DNA of 24,161 nucleotides, taken from positions 1 to 24,161 of the IMG/VR virus record IMGVR_UViG_3300035670_001215, one strand, 5' to 3'. The notes beneath the pieces are model-generated. The model saw only the letters and a list, made by a program, of their open reading frames with translations. It ran no database searches and was not told where the DNA came from. Below, piece by piece: positions 15,354 to 21,826 of the stretch. Source of the stretch: a virus. The position numbers and the translations under genes were made by a program. Every line of letters begins with the position of its first letter. The stretch's first letter is position 1.

Positions 15354-15991
15354 AAACTGCTCCTTTCTTCATAGAGTCTGGTATCTTCCTGTACTTTTTC
15401 TCTTGTCTTTGCATGGGTGGCATCTGGCGACTGGAGACCATATGCTCTAGCGAAATGCTCTACAACACTATCTAAACAAGGTCTGAAAACACCTCTAAAT
15501 TGTGCTGTTTTTATAAACTCAGCATCTGTGTAGTTGTGAGAGTAACCCTCATATAAAACTGGATATGTCCTGTCAAATGTACCGCTGTTGGTACGAATAT
15601 ATTTGCCTCTGACTAAGTAGTGAGTGGCATGATCTCCAGTCAACACTTCTTGGTTGTGAAGGTCGTTTGTCCCAACCACCATAGTATTGCCAACCATCTC
15701 ATCTATGGCTATTTCCTCCCAACCAGGTGTAAATCGTATGTCGTCTGCACCAACAAAAAACAGGTCAGAATCCATTACCTCCCATGCTGAGTTAATTGCT
15801 CCTGCATAAGTCTTAGATCGGTGGTTAATCACTCTGACAGCGGTGGTCTTTGCAGCTTCTTCTCTAGAGAGCCCGTCTTCTTCTTCTAAAATAAGTACCA
15901 CAGTAGCTCTTGGGGTTGACTCCTGGATATGAGCTACCAACTCAACCAGTTTTTCTCCCCTACCGAATGTTGGAATGTATATATCGAGCAT
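15344..15991 (-). CDS. GT-A (family 2-like) glycosyltransferase, 215 aa
   Basis: This enzyme opens with LDIYIPTFGRGEKL, the usual beta-1/loop of GT2-type transferases that binds the nucleotide. Residues ~75-86 (SDLFFVGADDIRF) carry the acidic DxD-like metal/nucleotide motif, followed by FTPGWEEIAIDEM. A later YTDAEF, with Asp and Glu, may give the catalytic base. At 215 residues it is a single catalytic domain without membrane anchors. It overlaps the GT-B gene upstream by 32 bp and the epimerase downstream by 10 bp, an unusually tight coupling. The ribosome site AGAGGAAC lies before ATG 15991. Donor and acceptor are unknown. Confidence 0.78.
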   Translation of the reverse strand: MLDIYIPTFGRGEKLVELVAHIQESTPRATVVLILEEEDGLSREEAAKTTAVRVINHRSKTYAGAINSAWEVMDSDLFFVGADDIRFTPGWEEIAIDEMVGNTMVVGTNDLHNQEVLTGDHATHYLVRGKYIRTNSGTFDRTYPVLYEGYSHNYTDAEFIKTAQFRGVFRPCLDSVVEHFARAYGLQSPDATHAKTREKVQEDTRLYEERSSLWT

Positions 15992-16805
15992 AGAGTTCCT
16001 CTATCTTTTCAGCCATGTAGCTTAATGTGTACGGAGTTATATCTGATGGAACGGGAAGTACGTCTTGATCTAGAATTGAGCCAGACTCATTGACAGTAAA
16101 TACCATACCTGGCTTCCCACACAACCAACCTTCAATAGTTGTTCTCCCAAGCATCACTGAGGCAGTCATATCTACTCTTTGGGTAATAAGTTCTATTGAT
16201 CTCATCTCTGGGAGGGCAATAACATTCTTACTTTTAATATCTTGGTTTCTTCCAACTAAAATGAGGTTAATTTGGTCTTTGTATGCCATATCAACAAGAG
16301 CACCTATTGCCCTCTTTCTCAGATAGTCATTTGGTCCCACAAATAAGACTGTTTTTCTGCTGTCTTTAGCGTATTTAGTTGGGAAAAATCTAGACTCATC
16401 AACTCCATTAAATATGACTGATGATGATGTGAGAACATCTTTGAACTTCTCTTGGATACTTGGTCTAACACAGATATGATGGACAATATTTTTGGCTGTC
16501 ACTGGGTATTCTAGGTCTGTGAAGAGTTCTGAGTGGATGGTTTGAATAACTGGAACATCTAGAATTGAGCCAATCATAGCTGATTGCGCCTGATGAGCAT
16601 GAACAACATCAAATCCATCATCTAAGTCATCTAACAACTCAACACCAGAGGAGACAATCTCCTTAAGCGGTTCACCTCGTATTACAGAGGTGGAGTAAAT
16701 AGCCACTGTGTGTCCAAAGCTAACCTGTTTTTTAGCTAAATCACTCACATAGAGCTCTGCTCCAGTAAGCGAACCAATCTGAGGAATAATGTGTAAAATT
16801 ACCAT
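15960..16805 (-). CDS. Short GT-B glycosyltransferase, 281 aa
   Basis: The N-terminal domain starts VILHIIPQIGSLTGAELYVS, the G-G-AE pattern typical of GT4 enzymes, with GFDVVHAHQAQSAMIG as the next strand-helix. The C-terminal domain holds KTVLFVGPNDYLRKR, INLILVGRNQDI and TTIEGWLCGKPGMVFTVNES, equivalent to the donor-binding E-x(n)-G-x-P region. At 281 residues it is shorter than the usual ~370, so loops or parts of the N-domain are trimmed. ATG 16805 is chosen because TTG 16823 lies within the upstream gene and adds an unlikely six residues; ATG overlaps the upstream TAA region. It is the first enzyme of the glycosylation cassette. Confidence 0.76.
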   Translation of the reverse strand: MVILHIIPQIGSLTGAELYVSDLAKKQVSFGHTVAIYSTSVIRGEPLKEIVSSGVELLDDLDDGFDVVHAHQAQSAMIGSILDVPVIQTIHSELFTDLEYPVTAKNIVHHICVRPSIQEKFKDVLTSSSVIFNGVDESRFFPTKYAKDSRKTVLFVGPNDYLRKRAIGALVDMAYKDQINLILVGRNQDIKSKNVIALPEMRSIELITQRVDMTASVMLGRTTIEGWLCGKPGMVFTVNESGSILDQDVLPVPSDITPYTLSYMAEKIEELYARYIHSNIR

Positions 16806-17143
16806 TTTTCTACAATCCACCAAGGTCTTACTAGGTCATGGTGCATAGCTCGTTTGTCATACATCCAATCTGGACCATAAATGGCTGAGAGCGTCTTGTT
16901 TACGAAGTCGTAAATAAGCGGAGATGGAAATCTAACTACTTCTCGATGCACTTTTGACTTAGAACCCTTCTCAAACACACCAGATGCTCTTAAGCCCTGG
17001 TAGTAAGACATGATTTTTGGGTCACTGTAGGTGCGATAGATGATTTTTCTAGCTTTCTCATCTAGTGAGTCGGCAAGAGCGGTTAAGGTAAGACGTAGTT
17101 TCTCGTCGTCAAAAGCAACTAGCTCGAAGTCTATTTTGGTCAT
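16799..17143 (-). CDS. Unknown protein heading glycosylation operon, 114 aa
   Basis: This basic, soluble protein begins TKIDFELVAFDDEKLRLTLT and has helical segments up to about residue 60, followed by a Trp/Tyr-rich end (YGPDWMYDKRAMHHDLVRPW, closing IVEKW). No domain is recognised. ATG 17143 directly follows the T7 tract of module 5; an in-frame GTG twelve bases further upstream would lie in the hairpin itself and is rejected. Its stop overlaps the next gene's start. It could be a head-completion protein, since it follows the capsid gene, or an acceptor or accessory protein for glycosylation. Neither can be shown here. Confidence 0.68.
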   Translation of the reverse strand: MTKIDFELVAFDDEKLRLTLTALADSLDEKARKIIYRTYSDPKIMSYYQGLRASGVFEKGSKSKVHREVVRFPSPLIYDFVNKTLSAIYGPDWMYDKRAMHHDLVRPWWIVEKW

Positions 17144-17168
17144 AAAAAAAGACACCCCGAAAGGTGTC
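17144..17168 (-). terminator. Stem-loop plus T7 tract (module 5)
   Basis: The minus strand reads GACACC-TTTCGG-GGTGTC-TTTTTTT and the last T is followed directly by the ATG of the 114-aa gene. Stem and T-tract match those of module 6. Confidence 0.74.
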
Positions 17169-17185
17169 GTACTTTTTGAACTAGC

Positions 17186-17207
17186 TTATTATTTCACATG
17201 TTGTCAA
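17186..17207 (-). promoter_or_regulatory. Possible promoter, module 5
   Basis: A consensus TTGACA (17207-17202) is present, but no good -10 lies 16-18 bp downstream. An extended -10 of the form TGA-AATAAT (ending at 17188) fits the promoter-to-hairpin distance seen in the other modules. This is the weakest of the set. Confidence 0.4.
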
Positions 17208-17212
17208 ACAAA

Positions 17213-17239
17213 AAGAGAGGAGTAAGCCATTCCTCTCTT
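17213..17239 (-). terminator. Second intrinsic terminator after capsid gene
   Basis: The minus strand has a perfect 9-bp stem, AAGAGAGGA with TCCTCTCTT, loop ATGGCTTAC, then TTT G. It is the second of two terminators between the capsid gene and the glycosylation operon. Confidence 0.72.
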
Positions 17240-17270
17240 AATGCCCTGGTTTGCGGGTCTATATACTACC

Positions 17271-17297
17271 AAAAACCCCCTCCGTTAAGAAGGGGGT
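17271..17297 (-). terminator. Strong intrinsic terminator after capsid gene
   Basis: The minus strand has ACCCCCTTC, loop TTAAC, GGAGGGGGT and then a T5 tract, about 25 nt after the capsid stop. This GC-rich stem is the best terminator in the window and isolates the head operon. Confidence 0.85.
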
Positions 17298-17321
17298 AAT
17301 GGGTTTCAGTAAATCTGAAGA

Positions 17322-18218
17322 CTAGCTTGTTGCCAAACCAGTGATTTGACCATGAGCTGCTTCGTTTTTCACAACGAGGGTCAACTCACCAACGATTGCG
17401 CCTCGAGTAGAGTCAGCTGCCGTAGGCACATCTTTCTTCTCGATTCCACGCAGGGTAGCGACTTGCGCCATGTCTTTTTGCAGAGCCAGAACGACATCTG
17501 TGGACATGAATGGGTCTAATTCAACAACTTGGCGACCGAAGTCTGAGTTGTAGATAGACACATAATTGCGAAGCTCGCCATTAGCGTCAACCTCTTGGTA
17601 TCTCTGGTTGTTAGTAGCAAAAGCAGAGATTTTTCTCTTTTGCCAACCATTGACGTAGGTGTAGTCAGGTCGTCCGCCAGCAGACCAGATGGATTGTAAC
17701 AGGTTGTTGTACATGTTCTCGGTCAGAGTTTCTGTACCAGTACCTGTTCCAGTCTCCACGTTGGTGGTGACGAAAGCCAGAAGACCCTTCATCTCTCGAG
17801 CAGTTCCAGAAGCTCCAGAGTTACCAGTGGCGGTGATGAGAGCTTTCTCAACATCGGTGGCAATCTCTTTGAGACGCTTTTCCATTTGGTAAGCGAACTC
17901 ATCTTCTAGACCAGCAGTAGAAACAGCACGTTGGGTTTCTGAGACTTCCAGAGTTTTTGTGAAAATCTGGGTCCAGTTTCCAAGCCTGGTTCTTGCGCCT
18001 GGTCGAGCGAACGAGAAGTCAGCACCTTCGATGGCTGCATTTGAGCTGCCAGTTGAAAGTGAATCAACTTGCCATTCGTGGTAGGTTGCACTTGCTTTTA
18101 CTTTAGCTAGACCACTAAAAATCGGGGTTTCATGCCGAGTGATCGTAGCAACTACGTCCGTGAGGTCCTCACGGTTGCCTACTGCTTGGTAGGTCTGAAC
18201 GGCTGTAGAATTAGCCAT
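17322..18218 (-). CDS. Major capsid protein, SU10-type HK97 fold, 298 aa
   Basis: The N-terminal part (YQAVGNREDLTDVVATITRH, TPIFSGLAKVKAS, YHEWQVDSLS) is characteristic of the SU10 major capsid family (formerly DUF5309), an HK97-fold protein. Supporting stretches are RLGNWTQIFTKTLEVSETQ, the helical spine (EDEFAYQMEKRLKEIATDV) and DVVLALQKDMAQVATL in the C-terminal domain. Length (~300) is normal for the family. It follows the scaffold gene and is closed by two terminators, as expected for the most abundant virion protein. No usual ribosome site lies 5-10 bases before ATG 18218; the nearest AGGA is about 17 bases away, so it may rely on coupling or local structure. Confidence 0.88.
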   Translation of the reverse strand: MANSTAVQTYQAVGNREDLTDVVATITRHETPIFSGLAKVKASATYHEWQVDSLSTGSSNAAIEGADFSFARPGARTRLGNWTQIFTKTLEVSETQRAVSTAGLEDEFAYQMEKRLKEIATDVEKALITATGNSGASGTAREMKGLLAFVTTNVETGTGTGTETLTENMYNNLLQSIWSAGGRPDYTYVNGWQKRKISAFATNNQRYQEVDANGELRNYVSIYNSDFGRQVVELDPFMSTDVVLALQKDMAQVATLRGIEKKDVPTAADSTRGAIVGELTLVVKNEAAHGQITGLATS

Positions 18219-18241
18219 ATGTGGTAATCAACAATCCTGCC

Positions 18242-18922
18242 TTAGCCTTTTGGAGAAAAATGCTTCAGATATGCTCTGAGTGCAGACTTGTCTCCAGACA
18301 TAGCTGCTGTCTTTAGGTCGTCAGCCCCAGTTGTTGTGGAGCCACTACCGTCAGATGCCTCAGATTTTGTTCCTTGCGTTTTTGAGAGAGCTTGTTGGAC
18401 TTTCCAGTTGTCTAGTTCTTTCTCGAACTTGAGTTTGTAGAGTATTTCTGGGTCAGTTGAAAGACGTGATTCTCTATAAAATTCAAGAATTTCTTGACGT
18501 GAGAATTTAGGTCTTCCATCTTTTCCATCATACTTAGACTCAAGTTTTGAGAAGGTCTTATCTAACTGTGCGTCTTCTTCTCTTCTGCGAAGCTCTGCTT
18601 CCTGCTCCTCTCGAGTGACGAACCCGAGATTTTTTAACGTCTCTTTGACGATTTTTGTTTGTTCGTCTTCTGGAGTTGGTGGCGTTGCTTTAGCTTTGAG
18701 TTCTTGGAGCTCTCGTTCTAACTCCTCGGCTTTTTTGGCTTTCTCGTTGACCTCTTGAAATCTTTTATACGGAACCACTTGTTCAGAAAGGTCCTTCCCT
18801 TCTGAGGTGGTTTGAGTCTCTTGGGAAGTTTCAGCTTCTTTTGGAGCCTCTGTGTTTGTTTCTGCTGACGATTCAGGGGCAGTCACTTCTGCCTGTGTTA
18901 CGTCTTGTGTTATGTCTTCCAT
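18242..18922 (-). CDS. Scaffolding protein, 226 aa
   Basis: This acidic, Glu/Thr/Ser-rich protein has an unstructured N-terminus (~1-48), a linker VVPYKRFQEVNEKAKKAEEL of the type found in many phage scaffolds, and long coiled-coil regions (ELERELQELKAK, then TREEQEAELRRREEDA). The C-terminus is a small basic helical piece (KSALRAYLKHFSPKG) of the sort that binds capsid shells. It lies between portal and major capsid genes, the usual place for a scaffold that directs procapsid assembly and leaves before packaging. AAGGA precedes ATG 18922. No protease motif is seen, so removal would be by exit or by another enzyme. Confidence 0.85.
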   Translation of the reverse strand: MEDITQDVTQAEVTAPESSAETNTEAPKEAETSQETQTTSEGKDLSEQVVPYKRFQEVNEKAKKAEELERELQELKAKATPPTPEDEQTKIVKETLKNLGFVTREEQEAELRRREEDAQLDKTFSKLESKYDGKDGRPKFSRQEILEFYRESRLSTDPEILYKLKFEKELDNWKVQQALSKTQGTKSEASDGSGSTTTGADDLKTAAMSGDKSALRAYLKHFSPKG

Positions 18923-18951
18923 AACATCCTTTCTTTGCCCTACATGTTTAA

Positions 18952-19046
18952 CGTCTAACGAAGACGACTGGGCGATATTTCTAAGGGTTGCCCCTTAGTA
19001 GGAGCTGTCAGCCTGCCCGAATGACAGCTCGTACCAAGAGACAACC
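18952..19046 (-). other. Structured RNA spacer between portal and scaffold
   Basis: The 141-nt gap between portal and scaffold is unusually long for this compact operon and folds strongly on the transcribed strand. It has a 9-bp perfect stem (GAGCTGTCA with TGACAGCTC, 19030-19002), a 7-bp stem with GCAA loop (CTAAGGG with CCCTTAG, 18998-18981) and a 5-bp stem (18966-18952). GGTTG (19046-19042) can also pair with CAACC (18990-18986), which competes with the second stem. No T-tracts follow and no ORF is evident, so this is more likely a translational or processing element than a terminator. Confidence 0.6.
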
Positions 19047-19063
19047 TATGTACTTGTTAAAGA

Positions 19064-20944
19064 TCATTTGTTGAACGGTCTTCCAGCTGTCTGAGCCACT
19101 TGGTCTCTAAACATCTGAATTACCCTTCTCTGTTCTGGGGTTAATGACTCTTCTGATTCAAGGAAGTAGTCAATGTAATCCAAGAACTCTGGTGAAGCGA
19201 CATTAGGTAGAATTGGTTGCTCTCCCTGTAGGAGTGAGCGGAGTGCTGCTATAGCCTGTTGTGTGCCAGCTTGCTGAGTTGGCTCTCTAGAAGCCTCAGC
19301 CTGGTTGTTCATCATCTGTTTTTGCTGTTCTAGTTCTTGTTCTCGTTCTTTCTCTTTCTTTTCCTGAACACGTCTGACCACATCAGCCACATTACCTACT
19401 TCGTAGAACTCTAGGAGAGTTTGTTCATCAATAGCCTGCATTTGGAAGAGTTCAGCTGCCTTCTTCTGTCTAGCTTCAGGGGTATTAGCCAGCCAAGAGG
19501 TGATTTTGACATCAACCAAGGCTTTCTTGGGTAAGACAACTGCTCCCTCAGGAGCTTCAACAGCTGCTTCCTCACCAATTACCTTGATGTACTCTCTCTG
19601 ACCTGTGGAAGAGAGCGGTGTGATCTCTCTGGCAAACTGATATTTCTCAGCAGCTAGAGATAAGATGTATTCAAATACTTCTTCTAGGAAATCTTCTGTG
19701 TTTTCAACAATTTCAGAGAGATTATTGGCATCACCTGCCTGGAGTGCCTCTACAGCGTCGCCAGAACGTGCTCCAGGTGGGATTCTGCCCATAGAAGCCT
19801 CATGGAATCCGCCAATATCTTCAATATATGTGTCAAATGAATCCTTCAAATTAAATGCGATTGGGGACAATGGAGCAATATTGCCCTGTTTAACCTCATA
19901 TCCTCGCTTTTTCTGGATGATTTGCCCATTATCATTATTGATGATCTTCACTCCAGACCCAATATCGGCAATCCACTTGCCTCTGTTCATTATGTGGTTC
20001 CACTCAGCAATGTGAGACATAACTCTGTTGAGCTCTTTGTTTGGTGAGATGAGGTTTTTTACCCATCCCTGACCAAAGAAAGAACGTGGGTTAATGTCAC
20101 ATCTGAGAACGAAGAACGGCAATCTAGATAAATCTGTTTTTTCATGGCGGATACAGCGGTTATCAGCAATAGTAGTTACCCAAATCTCATGCTTGTTTTC
20201 TTTAGTCCACTCTTTATGCCAGACTTCTTTCACAATTACTGAGCCATCATCTTCTTTGGCAACAAAATTACCCATCTCATAGCGTAAAAAACGCTCCTTT
20301 AGGGATGAAGCAGATAGCTTCTTGTCTCCTTTTAAGAGAGCTACTTCTTTTTGGTCATATTTGGGGTCATGTTTTAGGTCTTCTATGTTGCGTCGTACTT
20401 CTAGCGTTACACGTCTAGCCTCAACTTCATTTCTTGACTTGAAATCCCAGAATAAATCATAGGGGTCAATGTCATTTATGGTTATTTTCCCCTTACCACT
20501 CATGTCTTCAGCGTCTGGGTCCCACAATATCTGCCAGTAGCCAACGGAGTACTTTAGTGCGTCCCAAACAGTCCCCTTCAACTTGTAGCGCATGTCTTCT
20601 GAGTCGTGGATATAGTCTAAAAACTTATTTTGTCCAGAAACATTAGCTAATGCCTCTGCTTTTTCTGGCATCCAATGGGGAGTAACTTCAGCTTTCGGTC
20701 TGTTTCTGAGGGTGTAGTTTCTAACGGCTCGAAGGGTAGTGTAGATTTTATTGATGACTACTTTTGGTCTGCCATCTGATTTTTTAGAGACAATTTGGTT
20801 TGTTTCTCTGTCATAGGTGGCATAGTGGAGTCCAGATACCCACAGATCATATTGAAACCATTTCCAGTCAGTCTTCTTTCGAGCGTCCTCGTCTTCTTGG
20901 GTCCAACGAATAATCTTTTGGAGCTCTTCTGGTTTAATTTTCAT
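19064..20944 (-). CDS. Portal protein, P22-like, 626 aa
   Basis: A large protein between terminase and scaffold. The N-terminal region (TDWKWFQYDLWVSGLHYATY, then RPKVVINKIYTTLRAVRN) and the wing (KITINDIDPYDLFWD) have the features of P22-like portals, which form the dodecameric DNA gate. The crown end is rich in Glu/Gln/Lys (KEKEREQELEQQKQMMNNQA), which may be an extended C-terminal barrel or a coiled coil. Length is typical (P22 portal is 725, others ~600). GGAGGA precedes ATG 20944, which overlaps the small membrane gene by 11 bp. Portal plus large terminase form the packaging motor. Confidence 0.87.
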   Translation of the reverse strand: MKIKPEELQKIIRWTQEDEDARKKTDWKWFQYDLWVSGLHYATYDRETNQIVSKKSDGRPKVVINKIYTTLRAVRNYTLRNRPKAEVTPHWMPEKAEALANVSGQNKFLDYIHDSEDMRYKLKGTVWDALKYSVGYWQILWDPDAEDMSGKGKITINDIDPYDLFWDFKSRNEVEARRVTLEVRRNIEDLKHDPKYDQKEVALLKGDKKLSASSLKERFLRYEMGNFVAKEDDGSVIVKEVWHKEWTKENKHEIWVTTIADNRCIRHEKTDLSRLPFFVLRCDINPRSFFGQGWVKNLISPNKELNRVMSHIAEWNHIMNRGKWIADIGSGVKIINNDNGQIIQKKRGYEVKQGNIAPLSPIAFNLKDSFDTYIEDIGGFHEASMGRIPPGARSGDAVEALQAGDANNLSEIVENTEDFLEEVFEYILSLAAEKYQFAREITPLSSTGQREYIKVIGEEAAVEAPEGAVVLPKKALVDVKITSWLANTPEARQKKAAELFQMQAIDEQTLLEFYEVGNVADVVRRVQEKKEKEREQELEQQKQMMNNQAEASREPTQQAGTQQAIAALRSLLQGEQPILPNVASPEFLDYIDYFLESEESLTPEQRRVIQMFRDQVAQTAGRPFNK

Positions 20945-21161
20945 CTAATAGCTCCTCCATAGCTTCTTCAATTGGGATTTGTGTTTCTTCTTTTTTTTCT
21001 TCTTCTGTTTCTTTTTCTGGTTGGAGTGATTTGAACTCAACTAAGTCTTTTGCCATGATTCGGTCTAATAACTGTTGACGCTCTCTGTTGAACTGAGCCT
21101 CTCGATATGCGATGTAGGCAAGCAGTAAGACAGTAATGATGGTGAGTAGAATTTCAGACAT
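20934..21161 (-). CDS. Small single-span membrane protein, 75 aa
   Basis: Residues ~2-18 (SEILLTIITVLLLAYIAYR) form one N-terminal membrane segment, followed by a charged coiled-coil helix (NRERQQLLDRIMAKDLVEFK) and a very acidic tail (EKETEEEKKEETQ, EEAMEELLDEN). It is short, has no cysteine and no recognised family. Its start (ATG 21161) directly follows the T7 tract of module 6; the in-frame GTG upstream lies in the hairpin and is not chosen. It is coupled to the portal gene by an 11-bp overlap. A membrane-tethered assembly factor or portal nucleator is one guess, not a finding. Confidence 0.68.
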   Translation of the reverse strand: MSEILLTIITVLLLAYIAYREAQFNRERQQLLDRIMAKDLVEFKSLQPEKETEEEKKEETQIPIEEAMEELLDEN

Positions 21162-21187
21162 AAAAAAAGACACCCTTGTGGGGTGTC
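21162..21187 (-). terminator. Stem-loop plus T7 tract (module 6)
   Basis: The minus strand reads GACACCC-CACAA-GGGTGTC-TTTTTTT-ATG, with a perfect 7-bp stem. The stem sequence and the GTGTC-T7-ATG junction are shared with module 5. Confidence 0.76.
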
Positions 21188-21212
21188 CGTGTTTCTATTG
21201 AACTGCCTGAAG

Positions 21213-21240
21213 TCTATACTCAAGTTTCTTCGTTTGTCAA
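21213..21240 (-). promoter_or_regulatory. Sigma70-like promoter, module 6
   Basis: The minus strand has TTGACA (21240-21235), a 16-bp spacer and TATAGA (21218-21213). The -35 and spacer lie in the 3' end of the 83-aa gene. The stem-loop starts about 25 nt downstream. This is the head operon promoter. Confidence 0.68.
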
Positions 21241-21471
21241 TTTTTTCCTGCTTTCGGCTGTCAGAGAGGAGCGTTTGAATGCGTGTTGAATCTTGCCAGC
21301 CTGATAAGTAACTGTGACGTCACCATACTGGGTCTCTTTCCACATATCCACCAGCGCATAGACAACACTCCATACTTTGGGGTCTTGCCTACCATAGATG
21401 TAGAGGTCATGTATTTGAGGGAAGTAGGCTTTCAGGTCCTCAAGAAATTTTGATGGGGCAGCGTCATCCAT
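21220..21471 (-). CDS. Unknown protein, 83 aa
   Basis: A small alpha/beta protein starts MDDAAPSKFLEDLKAYFPQI and contains aromatic-rich stretches (DLYIYGRQDPKVWSVVYALV, then VTVTYQAGKIQHAFKR), with a basic helical end. No motif is recognised. Its start overlaps the upstream 120-aa gene by 8 bp, and its last codons carry the module 6 promoter, so it closes the terminase operon. It could be a packaging accessory or the missing small terminase, but it lacks a visible DNA-binding helix-turn-helix. Confidence 0.68.
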   Translation of the reverse strand: MDDAAPSKFLEDLKAYFPQIHDLYIYGRQDPKVWSVVYALVDMWKETQYGDVTVTYQAGKIQHAFKRSSLTAESRKKLTNEET

Positions 21472-21826
21472 GAGTGTGGCTCCGTATGTATGTTTCTACT
21501 TGTGAAAGAAATTCATCTTTCATAGATTCGTTCAACCATAGGTTCTCTGAGCGTAGTGTTTTGGTGGTGGCAGAGATGTGTTCTTTCAGTCTGTCTTCAT
21601 ACGACTCAAGCAGTGCTTCAATTAAGCCATCTGGAATGCCGTCCTTTACTGTCTGCTCTAGACTTACTACCCTAGGAAACAGCTCCTTTCTAGTGTTGGA
21701 GATGGTTCGCTGAAGGTAGTCCTGTCTGCCTGATAGGTGTTTGATGACCTCTGCTGTCTTGGTGAAGTCTTCTTCAATCCCAAGTAAATTCCTCAGAGTT
21801 TTTTGTATCTTCAAACCCAGTTTCAT
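21464..21826 (-). CDS. Coiled-coil unknown protein, 120 aa
   Basis: This mostly helical protein carries a long charged region (EEDFTKTAEVIKHLSGRQDY, then VSLEQTVKDGIPDGLIEALL) and a C-terminal helix with MKDEFLSQVETYIRSHTHG. ATG 21826 is chosen because a perfect AGGAGG lies three bases before it; the earlier ATG 21850 has no site. The gene overlaps the terminase 3' end by 53 bp in another frame. No family is recognised. Location next to the large terminase suggests a packaging or head role. Confidence 0.7.
   Translation of the reverse strand: MKLGLKIQKTLRNLLGIEEDFTKTAEVIKHLSGRQDYLQRTISNTRKELFPRVVSLEQTVKDGIPDGLIEALLESYEDRLKEHISATTKTLRSENLWLNESMKDEFLSQVETYIRSHTHG

Noticed and set aside
17144-17155. 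In-frame GTG upstream of the 114-aa gene (and likewise 21162-21173)
   Set aside because: Both give M-S-F-F-M encoded by the terminator stem and T7 tract. They may deserve testing, but ATG is the simpler start.
18952-19046. tRNA gene
   Set aside because: The hairpins do not form a cloverleaf with T-arm and anticodon-arm motifs.
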